Positions 32,914-34,919 of a stretch of 34,919 bases of DNA are shown one piece after another. The position numbers and the translations under genes were made by a program. Numbering within the stretch: position 1 is the stretch's first letter; every line of letters starts with the position of its first letter. The stretch is from SP202 sp036339395. Its GTDB lineage: Bacteria; Planctomycetota; Phycisphaerae; Phycisphaerales; SM1A02. The DNA lies in assembly GCA_036339395.1 (NCBI GenBank), contig JAYZBD010000004.1, positions 1-34,919 on the forward strand, written 5' to 3'. A model generated the notes under the pieces. It was not told the origin of the DNA and did no database searches. It worked only from the letters and a program-made list of their open reading frames with translations.

Positions 32914-34919
32914 ATGTCGAAGCAAGGCAATCAGAAGACCGGACCCGCCAGGACAGGACATCGGCGACAGGAAATCCGCCGCAACCTGCCCAAGCCGGCC
33001 ATGACCCTGAAGACGGCCATGCTCCGACCGGAGTTCATCCGCTCGAGCATCATCGTGTTCATCTTCCTGGTGATCACCGGCCTGATGGTTGCCTGGGGCC
33101 ACGACCAGGTGATTGTCACCAATGGCCAGTTGATGAGCAAGACTCGTCTTGCACGACTGGATTGGGATGACATCAACGTGGAAGCGACGCAGCAGGCGAA
33201 GAAGGAAGCCGAGCTTTCATCCCCACGCATCTACGACTTGAATCGAACGGCGCTGGAAGAACTCGAAGGCGCCCTGCTTGGTCTGCCCATGGCTGTCGAG
33301 GGCAAGACCTCGATCGATGAACTGGCCGATGAAATCAAGTCGCAGTTCCAGCTTGATACCGCTGGACTTGCAGCGCTCCAGGACATGTCGGTTGAAGGTG
33401 AAGTCACCGAGCAATGGAAGAGCTGGGTCGACCGCCTTGTCAACAAGGACCTGCAACGCGCCCCGATCCTCGATGACCAGGAGGCCCAGGTCTATGCAAC
33501 CACGAGGATTCCCAACCGGGTTCTCCTGCTTCCCGATGGAAAGCGTGACCTGCTCCGGGCGGAAGCGATCCCTCTTGAATCACTCAAGGAAGATCCACAG
33601 AACCCGGAGATCATCGCGATGATCTCGTCCGCAGGCTTTCCTTCCTCGCTCTTTTCGACCATCGCAGCCCGCATTGCCGCGGATGGACTGCCGACATTCG
33701 TGCTGGACAAGGAGTTGACGGAAGCCACCGCCCAGCAGGCGATCGATGCCGTCGATCCGGTCCTCGAACCCCACAAGGCAGGCATGGTCATCTACCGACG
33801 TGGCGATCGACTTTCCGCAGCCCAGTACGAGATGACCCTTCGAGAGGCGGAGGAGTTCGCATTGACCGCGCCACTTCACCAGAGGTGGGGTCCACGACTT
33901 GGTCTGCTTGGACTGTTGGTAGTACTGACGGTTCTCTTTGCAGCCTATACAACGATGTCCTACAAGAAGATTGCGCGTAATCCCTGGCGCCTGATTGCAC
34001 TGTGCATGCTCCTGACATGCATGCTCAGTGCATCGATCTTCATCACGGCCGAGGCCCCGATCTTCCTGTATGCATCGGCAGTAGCTCCGATCCTGCTGAC
34101 GGGCTACGTAGTCCGCCTGGCCTATGACCAGAAACTGGCTGTCTTCCTCGCCGGCGTACAGGCCGCCATCACCGCGATGACACTCGGACTGGGCATCGGC
34201 TGGTTCATCATGATCATGGCCGGGTGTGGGGCATCGGTTGCCCAGCTCAGCGAGGTCCGAAATCGAAACAGCCTGTTGCACTCATCCCTGCTTGGAGCCG
34301 TTGTACTGGCCTTTGGCACGATCATCCTGGGACTGGTGGAACTGCCCATGGTCACGGCGGCCTGGGGCGAGATCATCGGCAGGGCCATCCTGGCTGCAGC
34401 CAGCAGCATCGGCGTCGGCTTCCTGGTGCTTGGCATGCTTCCAAGCATCGAGCGTGCATTCAACATCACGACCGGCATGACGCTGGCAGAACTGCGTGAT
34501 CCTCGCAGGCCACTTCTTCAGCAACTCCAGTTGAGAGCACCGGGCACCTACAACCACTCGTTGCAGGTGGCGAACATCGCCGAAGCCGCAGCCGATGCAG
34601 TGGGTGCCGACAGCCTGCTTGCCTACGTGGGGGCTCTCTACCATGACATCGGGAAGATGAACAAGCCGGAGTACTTCGTCGAGAATCGTGGCGAAGGCCC
34701 CAACAAGCATGAGAGCCTCTCCCCTGCCATGAGTCTCCTCGTGATCATCGGGCACGTGAAGGATGGTGTTGAACTGGGCCGGGAATACGGGCTTCCACGA
34801 GACATCCTGCACTTCATCGAATCACACCATGGAACGACCCTCGTGGAATATTTCTACCACGCGGCAAAGCAGCAGGCCGAGGAAGAAGAGCGCGAGGCGG
34901 TTGATGAAATCGCCTATCG
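32914..34919 (+). CDS. 7TM-HD (PgpH/YqfF-like) phosphohydrolase, 3' truncated by window
   Basis: The frame is open from ATG 32914 to the last base (668 residues seen, C-terminus missing). GGGAGAG lies just before the ATG. One membrane helix (about 42-62, SSIIVFIFLVITGLMVAWG) is followed by an extracytoplasmic region like 7TMR-HDED (about 63-325), then a seven-helix block (about 330-525). A cytoplasmic HD domain follows with H548 (YNHSLQ), H577-D578 (YHDIGK), NKHE, GHVKDG and ESHHGTTLVEYFYH, the characteristic run of PgpH. PgpH degrades c-di-AMP to pApA in Firmicutes; the same activity here is inferred from family. Opposite-strand open frames across this gene lack conserved text. Confidence 0.93.
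   Translation, partial: MSKQGNQKTGPARTGHRRQEIRRNLPKPAMTLKTAMLRPEFIRSSIIVFIFLVITGLMVAWGHDQVIVTNGQLMSKTRLARLDWDDINVEATQQAKKEAELSSPRIYDLNRTALEELEGALLGLPMAVEGKTSIDELADEIKSQFQLDTAGLAALQDMSVEGEVTEQWKSWVDRLVNKDLQRAPILDDQEAQVYATTRIPNRVLLLPDGKRDLLRAEAIPLESLKEDPQNPEIIAMISSAGFPSSLFSTIAARIAADGLPTFVLDKELTEATAQQAIDAVDPVLEPHKAGMVIYRRGDRLSAAQYEMTLREAEEFALTAPLHQRWGPRLGLLGLLVVLTVLFAAYTTMSYKKIARNPWRLIALCMLLTCMLSASIFITAEAPIFLYASAVAPILLTGYVVRLAYDQKLAVFLAGVQAAITAMTLGLGIGWFIMIMAGCGASVAQLSEVRNRNSLLHSSLLGAVVLAFGTIILGLVELPMVTAAWGEIIGRAILAAASSIGVGFLVLGMLPSIERAFNITTGMTLAELRDPRRPLLQQLQLRAPGTYNHSLQVANIAEAAADAVGADSLLAYVGALYHDIGKMNKPEYFVENRGEGPNKHESLSPAMSLLVIIGHVKDGVELGREYGLPRDILHFIESHHGTTLVEYFYHAAKQQAEEEEREAVDEIAY

Noticed and set aside
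33580..34281. 233-codon minus-strand open frame at the right edge
   Set aside because: The plus-strand 7TM-HD gene accounts for this region; the minus-strand text is His/Cys/Gln-rich and unlike any family.

Overview
The window looks like chromosomal core DNA from a Gram-negative, LPS-making bacterium, most likely a planctomycete (Phycisphaerae-like). The clues are a DUF1570-type HExxH peptidase, a very large LptC/LptA-like protein behind kdsD-kdsC, a 7TM-HD phosphodiesterase, a GatCAB amidotransferase and core operons that are scattered. The taxonomy is inference; no rRNA is present. No insertion sequence, integrase, prophage or CRISPR array was seen.

Layout from left to right. 1-2042 (+): the end of a PQQ/beta-propeller protein, then purH. 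2055-3070 (-): nuoB and a STAS protein. 3278-4327 (+): a DUF1570 peptidase. 4324-5328 (-): a YihY membrane protein. 5449-6375 (+): an RluB-type pseudouridine synthase, overlapping scpA (-) by 161 bp. 7226-12086 (+): a Kdo/LPS-export cluster, kdsD-kdsC-giant LptC/A-like protein. 12090-13956 (-): queE, a TIM-barrel-like unknown and nuoC. 14062-14684 (+): tRNA-Leu(GAG) and smpB. 14702-29379 (-): a long leftward series in transcript order MFP, RND pump, ptsI, rne, dxr, rseP, SDR and a diguanylate cyclase with a degenerate receiver. 29490-32251 (+): gatC-gatA-ROK kinase. 32266-32814 (-): a lipoprotein. 32914 to the right edge (+): a 7TM-HD (PgpH/YqfF-like) protein cut by the window.

Several functions connect. 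kdsD, kdsC and the LptC/A-like protein serve LPS synthesis and transport. dxr (isoprenoids) and rseP (site-2 protease) form a classical pair, here coupled to RNase E/G. The diguanylate cyclase and the 7TM-HD protein point to both c-di-GMP and c-di-AMP signalling. NuoB and NuoC, which sit side by side in the usual complex I operon, are 9.5 kb apart.

The most unusual points are: (i) the 52-residue ScpA tail that lies entirely antisense to the conserved end of the pseudouridine synthase gene; (ii) six of six tail-to-tail gene pairs that are 17 bp apart or less, or overlap; (iii) the 1059-residue LptC/LptA-like protein; (iv) an RNase E/G carrying an IF2_N-like domain, preceded by a 300-bp leader with perfect hairpins, one over the ribosome binding site; and (v) an operator-like inverted repeat at the efflux-pump promoter. 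The longest stretch without a gene is that rne leader (22607-22906); all other gaps are about 210 bp or less.
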